Assembly (NCBI GenBank): GCA_965222345.1
Contig: CBDCTS010000007.1
Location: 744,001 to 808,000, forward strand
From: JADFGZ01 sp965222345
Lineage (GTDB): Bacteria; Acidobacteriota; Terriglobia; 2-12-FULL-54-10
Length of the DNA stretch: 64,000 nt
Direction of reading: 5' to 3'
The position numbers and the translations under genes were made by a program. The first letter of the stretch is position 1. The number at the start of each line of letters is the position of its first letter. Shown here piece after piece: positions 1 through 8,274 of this stretch. The notes under the pieces were generated by a model. The model was given only the letters and a program-made list of their open reading frames with translations. It was not told the DNA's origin and ran no database searches.

Positions 1-153
1 AGCACATGGCGTCCTAAGTATGACGTTACCTCCGACGGCCGCCGGTTCGTAATGATCAAAAGAGGCAGGCAAGAACTGGGAGTGACGGAATTGAACGTCC
101 TGCTCGACGGGTTTGAAGAGCTGAAGCGGCGCGTGTCAACAGAGAATCAATAA
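1..153 (+). CDS. C-terminal end of a PD40/TolB-like beta-propeller protein (partial)
   Basis: The window opens inside a reading frame that runs from base 1 to a TAA at 151-153 (50 codons). The peptide contains YDVTSDGRRFVMIK and ends LDGFEELKRRVSTENQ. A 'YDVSPDGQRFLM' strand followed by an 'ELNVVLNWFEELKR' tail is the usual C-terminus of acidobacterial WD40-like (PD40/TolB) propeller proteins, many of which carry an N-terminal Ser/Thr kinase or winged-helix domain. Only the last blade and tail are present, so the N-terminal domain and true function cannot be judged. The assignment rests on recalled family resemblance. Confidence 0.6.
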   Translation, partial: STWRPKYDVTSDGRRFVMIKRGRQELGVTELNVLLDGFEELKRRVSTENQ

Positions 154-298
154 GCACTCTGACATTACCCCATTGCTTGAGGATGGCCAAAAGGGGAGAG
201 TTTCAGGAGCGCAGAACCATGACATGGTAGCCGTTCCTGATTGAAAATGGCTCCCGATGTCCTTGCGAATGACACGCAGGGAGGCTCTCAGCAAGGCG

Positions 299-3200
299 CT
301 AAAACGAAAATCGCAAGCCGAACTGAACCTGACGGGCCGTAGTGGCGGTGCGGGTAATTCGTCCCGCCGTGGGATTCAGCCGACCCGCAGAGCCGGAGTA
401 AACAATAGCAGAGCCTCCCTGAATCCGATCAAAATTAGTATGGTTGGGCAGATTGAAAAACTCAGCCCGAAACTGAAGCCGTCGCTTGGCATCCAGTGAA
501 AATTCTTTCTGGATGGAAACATCCATGTTGAACATGCTGGGAGAAGGGATGGTATTGCGTCCCGCATTTCCCAGAGTGCCCGGGAGAGGCGCCTCATAGG
601 CGCAAGGATCAAAATACAGGTCCGGGCCTCCCAGCGCCCGACCGGCCTCGATCGGCCCGCAGCCAGCCGTTGTCCCTTCCACGGGGTTTTTGCTCCGGCC
701 CGGAAGCAGGTTGGGCCGACTTGCCGTAAACAGAAAGCCCGGAGCGCGGACATTCACGTTCGGGGTGGAGGGAGTCCCGGTCCGAAACTGGATGATGCCG
801 CCGAGCCGCCACCCTCCAAAAAGCTTCGCCAGAAGGCCGGAGTTCCACCAGCGCTGTCCATTCCCCAGGGGAAGATCGTAAAAATAACTGACCACGAACC
901 GATGGCGGATGTCAAAATCCGACAGGGCGCGGTCAAGAGTCCGCATCAACGGATACTGGCGACCCGGCGCGCCGCTGCTTCCAGGGAAGAAAGTAGATGC
1001 GTCATCCAGGGACTTGCTGTAGGTATAGTTCGCGCGCAAAGAGACACCTCGACTGAAGCTCCTGCTGGCGGAAAGCTGCAGAGAGTTGTAGAAAGACTGC
1101 GCATCCGAGGTGGTCACGGAGATCGACCCGAAAGCAGGATTAATGGGACCCTCATTGGGAGGGAAAAAGAGAGAACCATCCGGCCGGGTGATGGGAACAG
1201 GGTACAAATTGGTCTCATAGCCCCGATACAGATGGTTGCCCCGAGCCCCCACGTAACTGGCCTGGAGGCGCCAGCCGCCAGCCAACGAATGCTGGATGGC
1301 GACGTTGTACCGGAGCACAATGGGGCTGGTCATGTGTTTATAATCCAGGATTTCCAGGTGGAAAGGCGTCTTGGCAGAAAGGCCGGCAGCAGCTCCCGCA
1401 GCGTCCGGAAAGGTCGTGGAGGAATCAAAGTTGATTCTCAGCACCCTCCGGTAGAAAGGAGCCGAATTTTTCTGCAAGTCCACCAGATGTTCGAGCAACT
1501 GATCGTAGTAAACGCCGAAGCCCGCTCGGAGCACTGTATTTTGGCTGCCAAAAGGAGACCACGTAACCCCAAGCCGGGGAGCCAGGTTCCCCAGGGAAGG
1601 GTTGTCCCTTAATATGGGACCAATCTGGAATTCCGTGTCGTGGACCGGATCGGGCAGGAAAGCCGTTTTGCCATTCTGATCGTGGATGATGGTGGCAAAC
1701 TCATAGCGAAGACCGAAGTCCATCTGGAAGCTGGGGGCAGCCGTGTAAGAGTCCTGCGCGTAGAAGGCTGCCAGGGTCTGTCGGAAAGCCCTTCGATTAT
1801 CGGAGCCTGGCAAGGCCACCTCCAGGTTGGTCCCCTCCGGCCCACCCCGCAGAAAACTTTCCAGACTGTTAAAGGACCAGACCGCACCCTTCCGGGAACC
1901 ATTGAACACATCCCAGCGATAGCGATGAACTTCGACTCCCAGCTTGAGGGAGTGGGCTCCCCGCTGGGCCACCACGTCCCCCGCATATTGAAACGTGTTC
2001 ATGATGTTGACCTCGGGGGTGGTGGCCAGAGGTCCGAACGTGCTGGCCCCGGGGATTTCAATTTGTCCAAACTGGGGCGCCCCGGAAACAAAAAATAACG
2101 AGCCGGGAACCTCAATTGATGATAGAGAGTCAACGTCTTCGGTGGGTCGCGTATAAGCAAACCGGAATGCGGACAGAAGGCTGGGATCAAAAATATGCGT
2201 GCCCACCAGGGTCAGATACTGCTGACGGCTCTTCTTCTCGGTGGTGAAAAGAGCACTGGATTGAAGGGACCGGCTGGTAGCGTCGTCAAAGGTATAGCGG
2301 ACAAAGAAACTGTCTCGCTCCGAAAGCTGATGATCGAGGCGGACCATGAAGAAATTTTCGTCCGTAGGCAGAAATTGCTGGGCGCTGTTAATCCCAAAGC
2401 CGCACCCGATGTAGCCCGCATTAGGCAGGGGATAAAGCTCCAAATAGGGTTGCACTTGTGGAGACACCCGAAGCTGCTTTTCTCCTCCGGGACAATCCGT
2501 AATGATCCCCTGGCGTATCGGTTCATCGGGAAAGAAGTCAATCTGCGTTTCCGTTTGGCGGTCCCGCATCGCTTCAAAGCTCCCCACAAAAAAGGTTCTC
2601 TCCCGGCGCACCGGGCCCATGAGCATAAATCCAAACTGGTTGCGCTTAAACTCCGTCTTTTCGCCGCCAAAGGCATTGTCTTCCCAGGCGGCGGCGTCTA
2701 AGTTGTCGTTTCGGAGGAACTCGAAGAGCGTGCCGTGAAACTCATTGGTGCCGGAGCGGGTGATTGAATTCAACACTCCGCCGCTGCCGCGGCCGTACTC
2801 GGCTCCGTATTGAGGACTGAGAACCCGAACCTCTAACACCGCATCCGAACCCAGTTGAACACCCGCCGCGCTTTGTGGAACCCTGTTGGCGGTATCCATG
2901 ATGTTTGTTCCATCGAGCAGAAATGTGTTGGAGGTGGAGCGACTGCCGGCAACGGTCAGGCTACCGCCGCCAACCCCTCGTGCGCCGGAAGCTGACGCCG
3001 TATCGCTGACCCCGGCCTCAAGGGTCGCCAGTTGGCTGTAACTGCGACCGTTGAGAGGCAACCCGACAAGTTGATCCTCACTGATCCGCCGGGCAGTCGA
3101 GGCCGAGGTGCCTTCTGCTGTCTTGCTCTCTGCGCCTTGTATGTCCCGTTCCCCCTCCCCAGAGCCGGGGGCCTGGCCTGCCGCTTCGGTTGCCGGCCAA

Positions 3201-3319
3201 AAGAGCACCAGCAACACCACAACCCAAATCGTCAAACCCTTCTCCGCAGATCGGAGAAGGCTACCGCTTCCCGCCCGCCGAAAAAATAGCTGCTTCCAGA
3301 ATGGCCGGTCCCTTCCCAT
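299..3319 (-). CDS. TonB-dependent receptor, Oar-like, lacking the N-terminal regulatory domain
   Basis: Predicted outer-membrane beta-barrel for TonB-driven uptake or surface function. I place the start at the ATG whose first base is 3319, because GGGAGG lies 8 nt upstream; the frame stays open a further 40 codons upstream without such a site. A basic N-terminus and hydrophobic stretch (about residues 27-46, IWVVVLLVLFW) form the signal peptide. A plug-like segment (EDQLVGLPLNGRSYSQL, about residues 80-100) follows, then a long barrel ending QFGLRFSF with the terminal Phe typical of outer-membrane barrels. Protein is about 1006 residues. Unlike the second receptor in this window it has no carboxypeptidase-regulatory-like domain before the plug. 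The substrate cannot be told; Oar-like members are often wrongly assumed to be siderophore receptors. Confidence 0.85.
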   Translation of the reverse strand: MGRDRPFWKQLFFRRAGSGSLLRSAEKGLTIWVVVLLVLFWPATEAAGQAPGSGEGERDIQGAESKTAEGTSASTARRISEDQLVGLPLNGRSYSQLATLEAGVSDTASASGARGVGGGSLTVAGSRSTSNTFLLDGTNIMDTANRVPQSAAGVQLGSDAVLEVRVLSPQYGAEYGRGSGGVLNSITRSGTNEFHGTLFEFLRNDNLDAAAWEDNAFGGEKTEFKRNQFGFMLMGPVRRERTFFVGSFEAMRDRQTETQIDFFPDEPIRQGIITDCPGGEKQLRVSPQVQPYLELYPLPNAGYIGCGFGINSAQQFLPTDENFFMVRLDHQLSERDSFFVRYTFDDATSRSLQSSALFTTEKKSRQQYLTLVGTHIFDPSLLSAFRFAYTRPTEDVDSLSSIEVPGSLFFVSGAPQFGQIEIPGASTFGPLATTPEVNIMNTFQYAGDVVAQRGAHSLKLGVEVHRYRWDVFNGSRKGAVWSFNSLESFLRGGPEGTNLEVALPGSDNRRAFRQTLAAFYAQDSYTAAPSFQMDFGLRYEFATIIHDQNGKTAFLPDPVHDTEFQIGPILRDNPSLGNLAPRLGVTWSPFGSQNTVLRAGFGVYYDQLLEHLVDLQKNSAPFYRRVLRINFDSSTTFPDAAGAAAGLSAKTPFHLEILDYKHMTSPIVLRYNVAIQHSLAGGWRLQASYVGARGNHLYRGYETNLYPVPITRPDGSLFFPPNEGPINPAFGSISVTTSDAQSFYNSLQLSASRSFSRGVSLRANYTYSKSLDDASTFFPGSSGAPGRQYPLMRTLDRALSDFDIRHRFVVSYFYDLPLGNGQRWWNSGLLAKLFGGWRLGGIIQFRTGTPSTPNVNVRAPGFLFTASRPNLLPGRSKNPVEGTTAGCGPIEAGRALGGPDLYFDPCAYEAPLPGTLGNAGRNTIPSPSMFNMDVSIQKEFSLDAKRRLQFRAEFFNLPNHTNFDRIQGGSAIVYSGSAGRLNPTAGRITRTATTARQVQFGLRFSF

Positions 3320-4177
3320 ATTGGCGTCCTCCCAAAAGAATGCAGAACGGCGTGCAACGCAAACAGTATACCTTGTCAACAGAATTAGCTTTTTGACCCT
3401 CCAGCGGTTGTGAGTATACACCCCTTCGCCTCCAGTCAAACCCTCCGAGCAGTATGCATTCTGCCAGATGGTTCCACAGGCTCTCGCGGCTCGGATACGG
3501 GTGCTTCGGTTCCCTCGGCAGATTCGGTTCCTTCGGTAGATTCGGAATCTTCGGAATTATCGAAAAAATTTTCTTTTCGCAGGAATCTGCTGCCGGATAA
3601 TCGATTGTATGAGGGCGCTGGCAAAACACCGAAACGCTAGATGCCATCCTGCCCCCCCCGTCCGCCGTTGGACATGCATCTGGAAGGATGATGAGTCTGC
3701 GGCAAAGGGCTAAAAATTACGAAACGAAGCCAACAAGTCTTTTGTAATCAACAAAAAGTTGATTTGCTAAGCCAAAAAAACGCAACTCTACCGTTCCTGC
3801 AGCCGCGTGCAGGTGCCAAACAGCAAAGTTTATTACTGTCAAATGGGTGATCCTCGCTACCGTGTTGTTTGTGATCCGAGAGAAGAATCCAGTACTTATT
3901 CCAAACCTGCCATCCCGCGATTGTAGCCTATGCAATAGCCTCCAAGTCTCCGACCGGGCTAGCCGTGTTCCTGGGCGGATTTCTAGAAGCGGCGCTGTAC
4001 CATCAGGAGCGGCGTTTCGCTCACTTGGTGACGGAAGCGGTCTTGCAGTTGGTGAACCGGGTGAGCCTCTTCATTTAGATTCTCACTACGGTTTGGTACA
4101 AAACATCGGCATGGTCGATACCGCCTTTGGAATGTGGTAGTATGCTTATTAGACAGCTTGGGGAAGGTGTATACAAA
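3320..4177. other. Intergenic region between divergent receptor genes, with a repeat array and no convincing gene
   Basis: About 860 bases separate the two divergently transcribed receptor genes. It holds the 9-nt array listed separately (3496-3566), a run of eight C near 3651-3658, and AT-richer DNA around 3710-3860. The stretch 3610-3780, read on the minus strand, resembles the DNA flanking the second array at 19.6 kb (a TTGATTACA.AAGA motif and a TTTTTAGCC motif). A short open stretch at about 3921-4077 has gene-like composition but no start and no recognisable family. Confidence 0.6.
3496..3566 (-). repeat. 9-nt periodic array, copy A (about 8 units)
   Basis: CGG triplets start at 3498, 3507, 3516, 3525, 3534, 3543 and 3552, followed by CGA at 3561: an exact 9-base period over eight units. 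Typical units are TTCGGTTCC, TTCGGTAGA and TTCGGAATC. Read on the minus strand they match the ATTCCGAAT / CTACCGAAG units of copies C and D. The units are degenerate around an invariant core, so this is not a simple perfect tandem repeat. Confidence 0.85.
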
Positions 4178-7100
4178 ATGATGATGGAGAAACATAAACG
4201 GTATCTTCAGACCAGGCGAGTCCGGGCGTGTCCATCACGTTTATGGCTTGTAGCAAGGATTGCCGTGCTTGCAGGAATAGTCGGTGTCTCATCAGTTCCC
4301 AGCTTGCACGGTCAATGGACTGGATTGAGCGGGATAGTCACCGACCAGACTGGAGGCGTGGTTCCCGGGGCCGAGATCAAAGTGACGAACGAGGAGATCG
4401 GCTTGCAGAGATCAACCTTGTCCGACGTCGCCGGGCGCTATGCGTTCGCCCAGCTCCGGCCTGGCACCTACACTCTGGTTGCAGCAAAGGAAGGCTTCGA
4501 ATCGATCAGCATCGAGGGTGTGGTGTTGCTTGTCAACACGACCGTCACAAATAACGTTGTGTTCGGCACAGTGGAAGCGGTCCAAGAGACCGTCAATGTG
4601 TTTGCTTCCGCAGTACAGGTGAACACAACGGATGCGTCGATCGGAACCGCGTTCGGAACGAAGCCGATCCGGCAACTTCCCCTGAACGCACGAAATCCGG
4701 CCGGCTTGCTTTCGCTGCAGGCGGGCGTTACGTTCCTGAGCGCCGACCCGTTGGACTCCCAGAAGGCGGGGGACATCCGGAACGGTTCGGTGAACGGTGC
4801 TCAGAGCGACCAGTCAAACGTAACACTCGACGGAGTCGACGTGAACGATCAGAACGGACAACTTCCGTTCACGAGCGTGCTTCGCAACACGCTGGACTCG
4901 ATTCAGGAATTCCGCGTGGTGACGACCGCGGCGAACGCCGATCAGGGCCGGTCGGCAGGAGCACAAGTATCTCTGGTGACCAAGAGCGGCACGAACGAGA
5001 TTCACGGGTCGCTCTACGAATACCACCGCAACACCACCACGGCGGCAAACGACTTCTTCAACAACAGCGCCGGCGTCGAACGGGCCAAGCTCATCCGCAA
5101 CGTCTTCGGAGTTTCGGTCGGCGGTCCAATCAAAAGGGATCGCGTGTTCTACTTCGCCAACTACGAAGGACGCCGGGACGCCAGCGAGGGCAGCGCGGTG
5201 CGTACAGTTCCGAACGCCTCGATGCGCAACGGCTTCCTGCGGTACAGGGATGTTAACGGAGCAGTGCAGGAACTCGATCCAGCGTTCATCCGCTCCAACA
5301 TCGATCCGCTGCAGATCGGCTCCAATCCGGCCACGCTCGAGTATTTCCGGTCCTTTCCGGAACCGAACGACTCCACGGCCGGTGATGGCCTGAACACCGC
5401 CGGATACCGGTTCACTGCCCCAACTCCGCTTGTCTGGAACACCTTGATCACGAAAGTAGATTGGACCGCGGACCAGAACGGCGCCCACCACATGTTCTTG
5501 CGCGGGAACTTCCAAAACGACAGCATCAGCGGCGTGCCCCAGTTTCCCGGCCAAACCCCGAATCGGGAGACCCGGGACACCAGCCGCGGGTTGGCGTTCG
5601 GGTACACCGGCGTGCTGGATAGCAGCTCTGTGGCCACTTTCCGTTACGGCTTCACCGGCCAGAAGGTGGATCTAACGGGTGTTCAGAAGGAGGCTAGAGT
5701 GAGTCTGGGCGATAGCCTAATCGACAATTTCGCCGGTACGACGACGCCCCAGGAAACGTACTTGCCGACGCAGACGGTGTCGGGGGACATCTCCGTGATA
5801 CGCGGTCCGCACTCCCTGCAATTCGGCGGGGTGTTCCGCTCGATCCGGAACCAGCGCTTCAGCTTCGGCAACAGCTATCATTTTGCGAAACAGGCAGCCT
5901 GGGCCATTCCCATTCAGAACTGGGAAACGCTTGAGTCTCGTCTCCCCGCGGCGCCCGCCGATAGCGGAAACTTCCAGGAGAATATGGCGACTACCCTCGG
6001 CGTCATCAACTTCATTCAAGCGAACTACAACTTCGATCTCGACGGAAACCCGTTGCCGGCGGAGGACCCGACGCGGCGAACGTACGGGAAGGAGGAACTG
6101 GAACTCTACTTCCAAGACACTTGGCGCGTCAAGCCGGGCCTGAGCATCACGGCCGGCTTGCGCTGGTCGCTGATTCCGCCGGTCCGGGAAGTGAATGGAT
6201 TACAGGTCAGCATCACCCCTCGGATTGGGGACTATATCGCGCTCCGTCAGGAGTTGGCCGAGGCCGGTCGGCCCACTCGCGAAGCGGGCCCGATCGGCTA
6301 CGTGGCGGCTGACAGCGCGGAAGGGAAGCCGCTATGGGACACGAGTTTTACGAATTTCTCGCCGCGCCTCGCCGTGGCCTTCTCGCCGCAAGCACGGAAC
6401 GGCTTTTTAGCTAAACTGTTCGGCGGACCCGGCAAGACTTCGATCCGAGCCGGCGCGGGACTCTTCTACAACAATTTCGGGATGGGCATGATCCAGATGC
6501 TCGACCGCAACGCGTTCGGCCTCTCCACCAGCTTGACGCAGACCACCTTCACGCTCGATACGGCGCCGCGCTTCTCGGGGTTCTCGGATTTACCCGCTGC
6601 GGGACTGCCGCCGCCGCCGGGCGGGGGACCCGGCACGCCGCCGAATAGCGGGGCTTGGAGTCAGGGAATCGACTCGAGCGTGCAGGCGCCGTACAGCATC
6701 AACCCGACGATCTTTGTTTCCCGGGAACTGGGCGGCGGATTCATAGCCGAAGTCGGCTATGTCGGCAGGCTCGGACGCAAGCTGCTCACAAACGACACTG
6801 CCGCTGCGCAGTACGCCAACTTCAAGGATCCGGAGTCCGGGCAGTACTTGATCGATGCGCTCAGCGATTTCGAGATGCAAATCAGCGACGGCCGTCCGGT
6901 CTCCGCTATTGGCCCGGTCGCGTTTTGGGAGAACTTGTATTCGAATGCCGCCACGCAGGAAATGACAGCGACGCAGCGCGTTTACGAGGCTATCCGCAGC
7001 ACGTCCCCCGACACAGGCACTGCGATAGCTAACCTCGATGGTCTCTGGGGTTGTAACCCGTTCTGCAGCGACTTCGGGCCGGGCGCGTTCATGAACCCTC

Positions 7101-7957
7101 AATTCTGGGCCTTCGATGCGCTGCGGTCTTTCGGAACCTCCACCTACCACTCGATGCAGTTGTCGCTGCGCAAAGCCTTCTCCAGCGGTTTCCAGTTTGA
7201 CCTCAACTACACGCTTTCCAAATCCAAGGACTTGGTGTCCGTTGGCGAGCGGCCCGGCGTGGGCGTGAGATTCGGCCAGCAACCATCCGATACCTACTGG
7301 TCAACGCACACCGTGATCAACTCTTGGAATCGAGAAGGGCAGCGGGCGGACTCCGATTTCGACATGCGCCATCAAGCGAACGCCAACTGGGTGGTTGAGT
7401 TGCCATTCGGTCAAGGGAAGCCCATCCTGCCCAACATGGGTCCAGCGGGCCAGGCAGTGCTCGGCGACTGGCAAGTGAGCGGCCTATTGCGCTTGACGTC
7501 AGGCCTTCCGCTCAGCGTGACAAACGGTCTTGCGTGGCCGACGTGCTATTGCTACAGGCATTTTGCCGAAGTTGCCGGACCGATACCGGAGCAGACGAAC
7601 ACGACAAACGCGAGGCTGATCGGAGGCGGCACGGGGCCGAATGTCTTCAGCGATCCGCAGGCCGCCTTGTCATCGTTCAGGCAGGTGCTTCCCGGGGAGG
7701 TTGGGCAGCGCAACAACCTGCGGGGCCACGGGATCTTCTCCATCGACATGGCAATCGGCAAGCGCTTCCAGATGCCTTTCGAGGGGCACAGCCTGCAATT
7801 TCGAGCGGAGGCATTCAACTTGACGAACAGCGTCCGGTTCAACACTGCCGTTCTCGGTACTCTGGATCTGTCAACCGGGTCCGGATCGTTCGGCAACTAC
7901 AGCCTGCTGATGATTCCGCCGCGGGTTATGCAATTCGGCTTGCGCTACGAGTTTTAG
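4178..7957 (+). CDS. TonB-dependent receptor, Oar-like, with N-terminal carboxypeptidase-regulatory-like domain
   Basis: Outer-membrane receptor of about 1259 residues. The start is one of three adjacent Met codons (4178, 4181, 4184) about 10 nt after GGGGAAGG; an in-frame ATG at 4127 has no such site. The signal peptide (WLVARIAVLAGIVGVSS) ends near SLHGQ. A carboxypeptidase-regulatory-like fold follows, about residues 50-130 (GIVTDQTGGVVPGAEIKVTN, then GRYAFAQLRPGTYTLVA). Next come a plug (LPLNARNPAGLLSLQAGV; VTLDGVDVND) and a barrel ending QFGLRYEF. This is the classic Oar/SusC-like acidobacterial layout. A proline/glycine-rich loop lies near residue 810. No TonB, ExbB or SusD gene is nearby, so the substrate is unknown. 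Confidence 0.9.
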   Translation: MMMEKHKRYLQTRRVRACPSRLWLVARIAVLAGIVGVSSVPSLHGQWTGLSGIVTDQTGGVVPGAEIKVTNEEIGLQRSTLSDVAGRYAFAQLRPGTYTLVAAKEGFESISIEGVVLLVNTTVTNNVVFGTVEAVQETVNVFASAVQVNTTDASIGTAFGTKPIRQLPLNARNPAGLLSLQAGVTFLSADPLDSQKAGDIRNGSVNGAQSDQSNVTLDGVDVNDQNGQLPFTSVLRNTLDSIQEFRVVTTAANADQGRSAGAQVSLVTKSGTNEIHGSLYEYHRNTTTAANDFFNNSAGVERAKLIRNVFGVSVGGPIKRDRVFYFANYEGRRDASEGSAVRTVPNASMRNGFLRYRDVNGAVQELDPAFIRSNIDPLQIGSNPATLEYFRSFPEPNDSTAGDGLNTAGYRFTAPTPLVWNTLITKVDWTADQNGAHHMFLRGNFQNDSISGVPQFPGQTPNRETRDTSRGLAFGYTGVLDSSSVATFRYGFTGQKVDLTGVQKEARVSLGDSLIDNFAGTTTPQETYLPTQTVSGDISVIRGPHSLQFGGVFRSIRNQRFSFGNSYHFAKQAAWAIPIQNWETLESRLPAAPADSGNFQENMATTLGVINFIQANYNFDLDGNPLPAEDPTRRTYGKEELELYFQDTWRVKPGLSITAGLRWSLIPPVREVNGLQVSITPRIGDYIALRQELAEAGRPTREAGPIGYVAADSAEGKPLWDTSFTNFSPRLAVAFSPQARNGFLAKLFGGPGKTSIRAGAGLFYNNFGMGMIQMLDRNAFGLSTSLTQTTFTLDTAPRFSGFSDLPAAGLPPPPGGGPGTPPNSGAWSQGIDSSVQAPYSINPTIFVSRELGGGFIAEVGYVGRLGRKLLTNDTAAAQYANFKDPESGQYLIDALSDFEMQISDGRPVSAIGPVAFWENLYSNAATQEMTATQRVYEAIRSTSPDTGTAIANLDGLWGCNPFCSDFGPGAFMNPQFWAFDALRSFGTSTYHSMQLSLRKAFSSGFQFDLNYTLSKSKDLVSVGERPGVGVRFGQQPSDTYWSTHTVINSWNREGQRADSDFDMRHQANANWVVELPFGQGKPILPNMGPAGQAVLGDWQVSGLLRLTSGLPLSVTNGLAWPTCYCYRHFAEVAGPIPEQTNTTNARLIGGGTGPNVFSDPQAALSSFRQVLPGEVGQRNNLRGHGIFSIDMAIGKRFQMPFEGHSLQFRAEAFNLTNSVRFNTAVLGTLDLSTGSGSFGNYSLLMIPPRVMQFGLRYEF

Positions 7958-8274
7958 GCGGCGCGGCGGGGGGCGGTGTCTCGTACCCGCCCTGCCGCCA
8001 TTCCCGCCGACACATGTTCTTGGAGTACCGGTGGTTTGCGATCCTCAGGGATACCACACGGCGCGGCAACATCCTCCACAACACGTCCCGCTTCTCGTCC
8101 TGGTCGGTTTCGGGCTCTACCGAATATTCATGTAATGGACTTCAATGAACACGCCTGCGCTGAATGTCGTGAAGTTTAACCAAACGGAGACAGCACCATA
8201 GGGTGAGTTTCCTTGACTGCGCTCTTGGCGCTGGGCTATTATCAATCAAGAGCGGTCATGAAGGGGGTTCCCTG

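Noticed and set aside
3921..4077. Coding-like stretch (AVFLGGFLEAALYHQERRFA...) upstream of the second receptor
   Set aside because: No start codon, no homology that I recognise, and only about 50 codons; at most an old gene end.
7958..8000. GC-rich inverted repeat after the second receptor gene
   Set aside because: Stem pairing is imperfect and no T run follows, so a terminator call is not supported.
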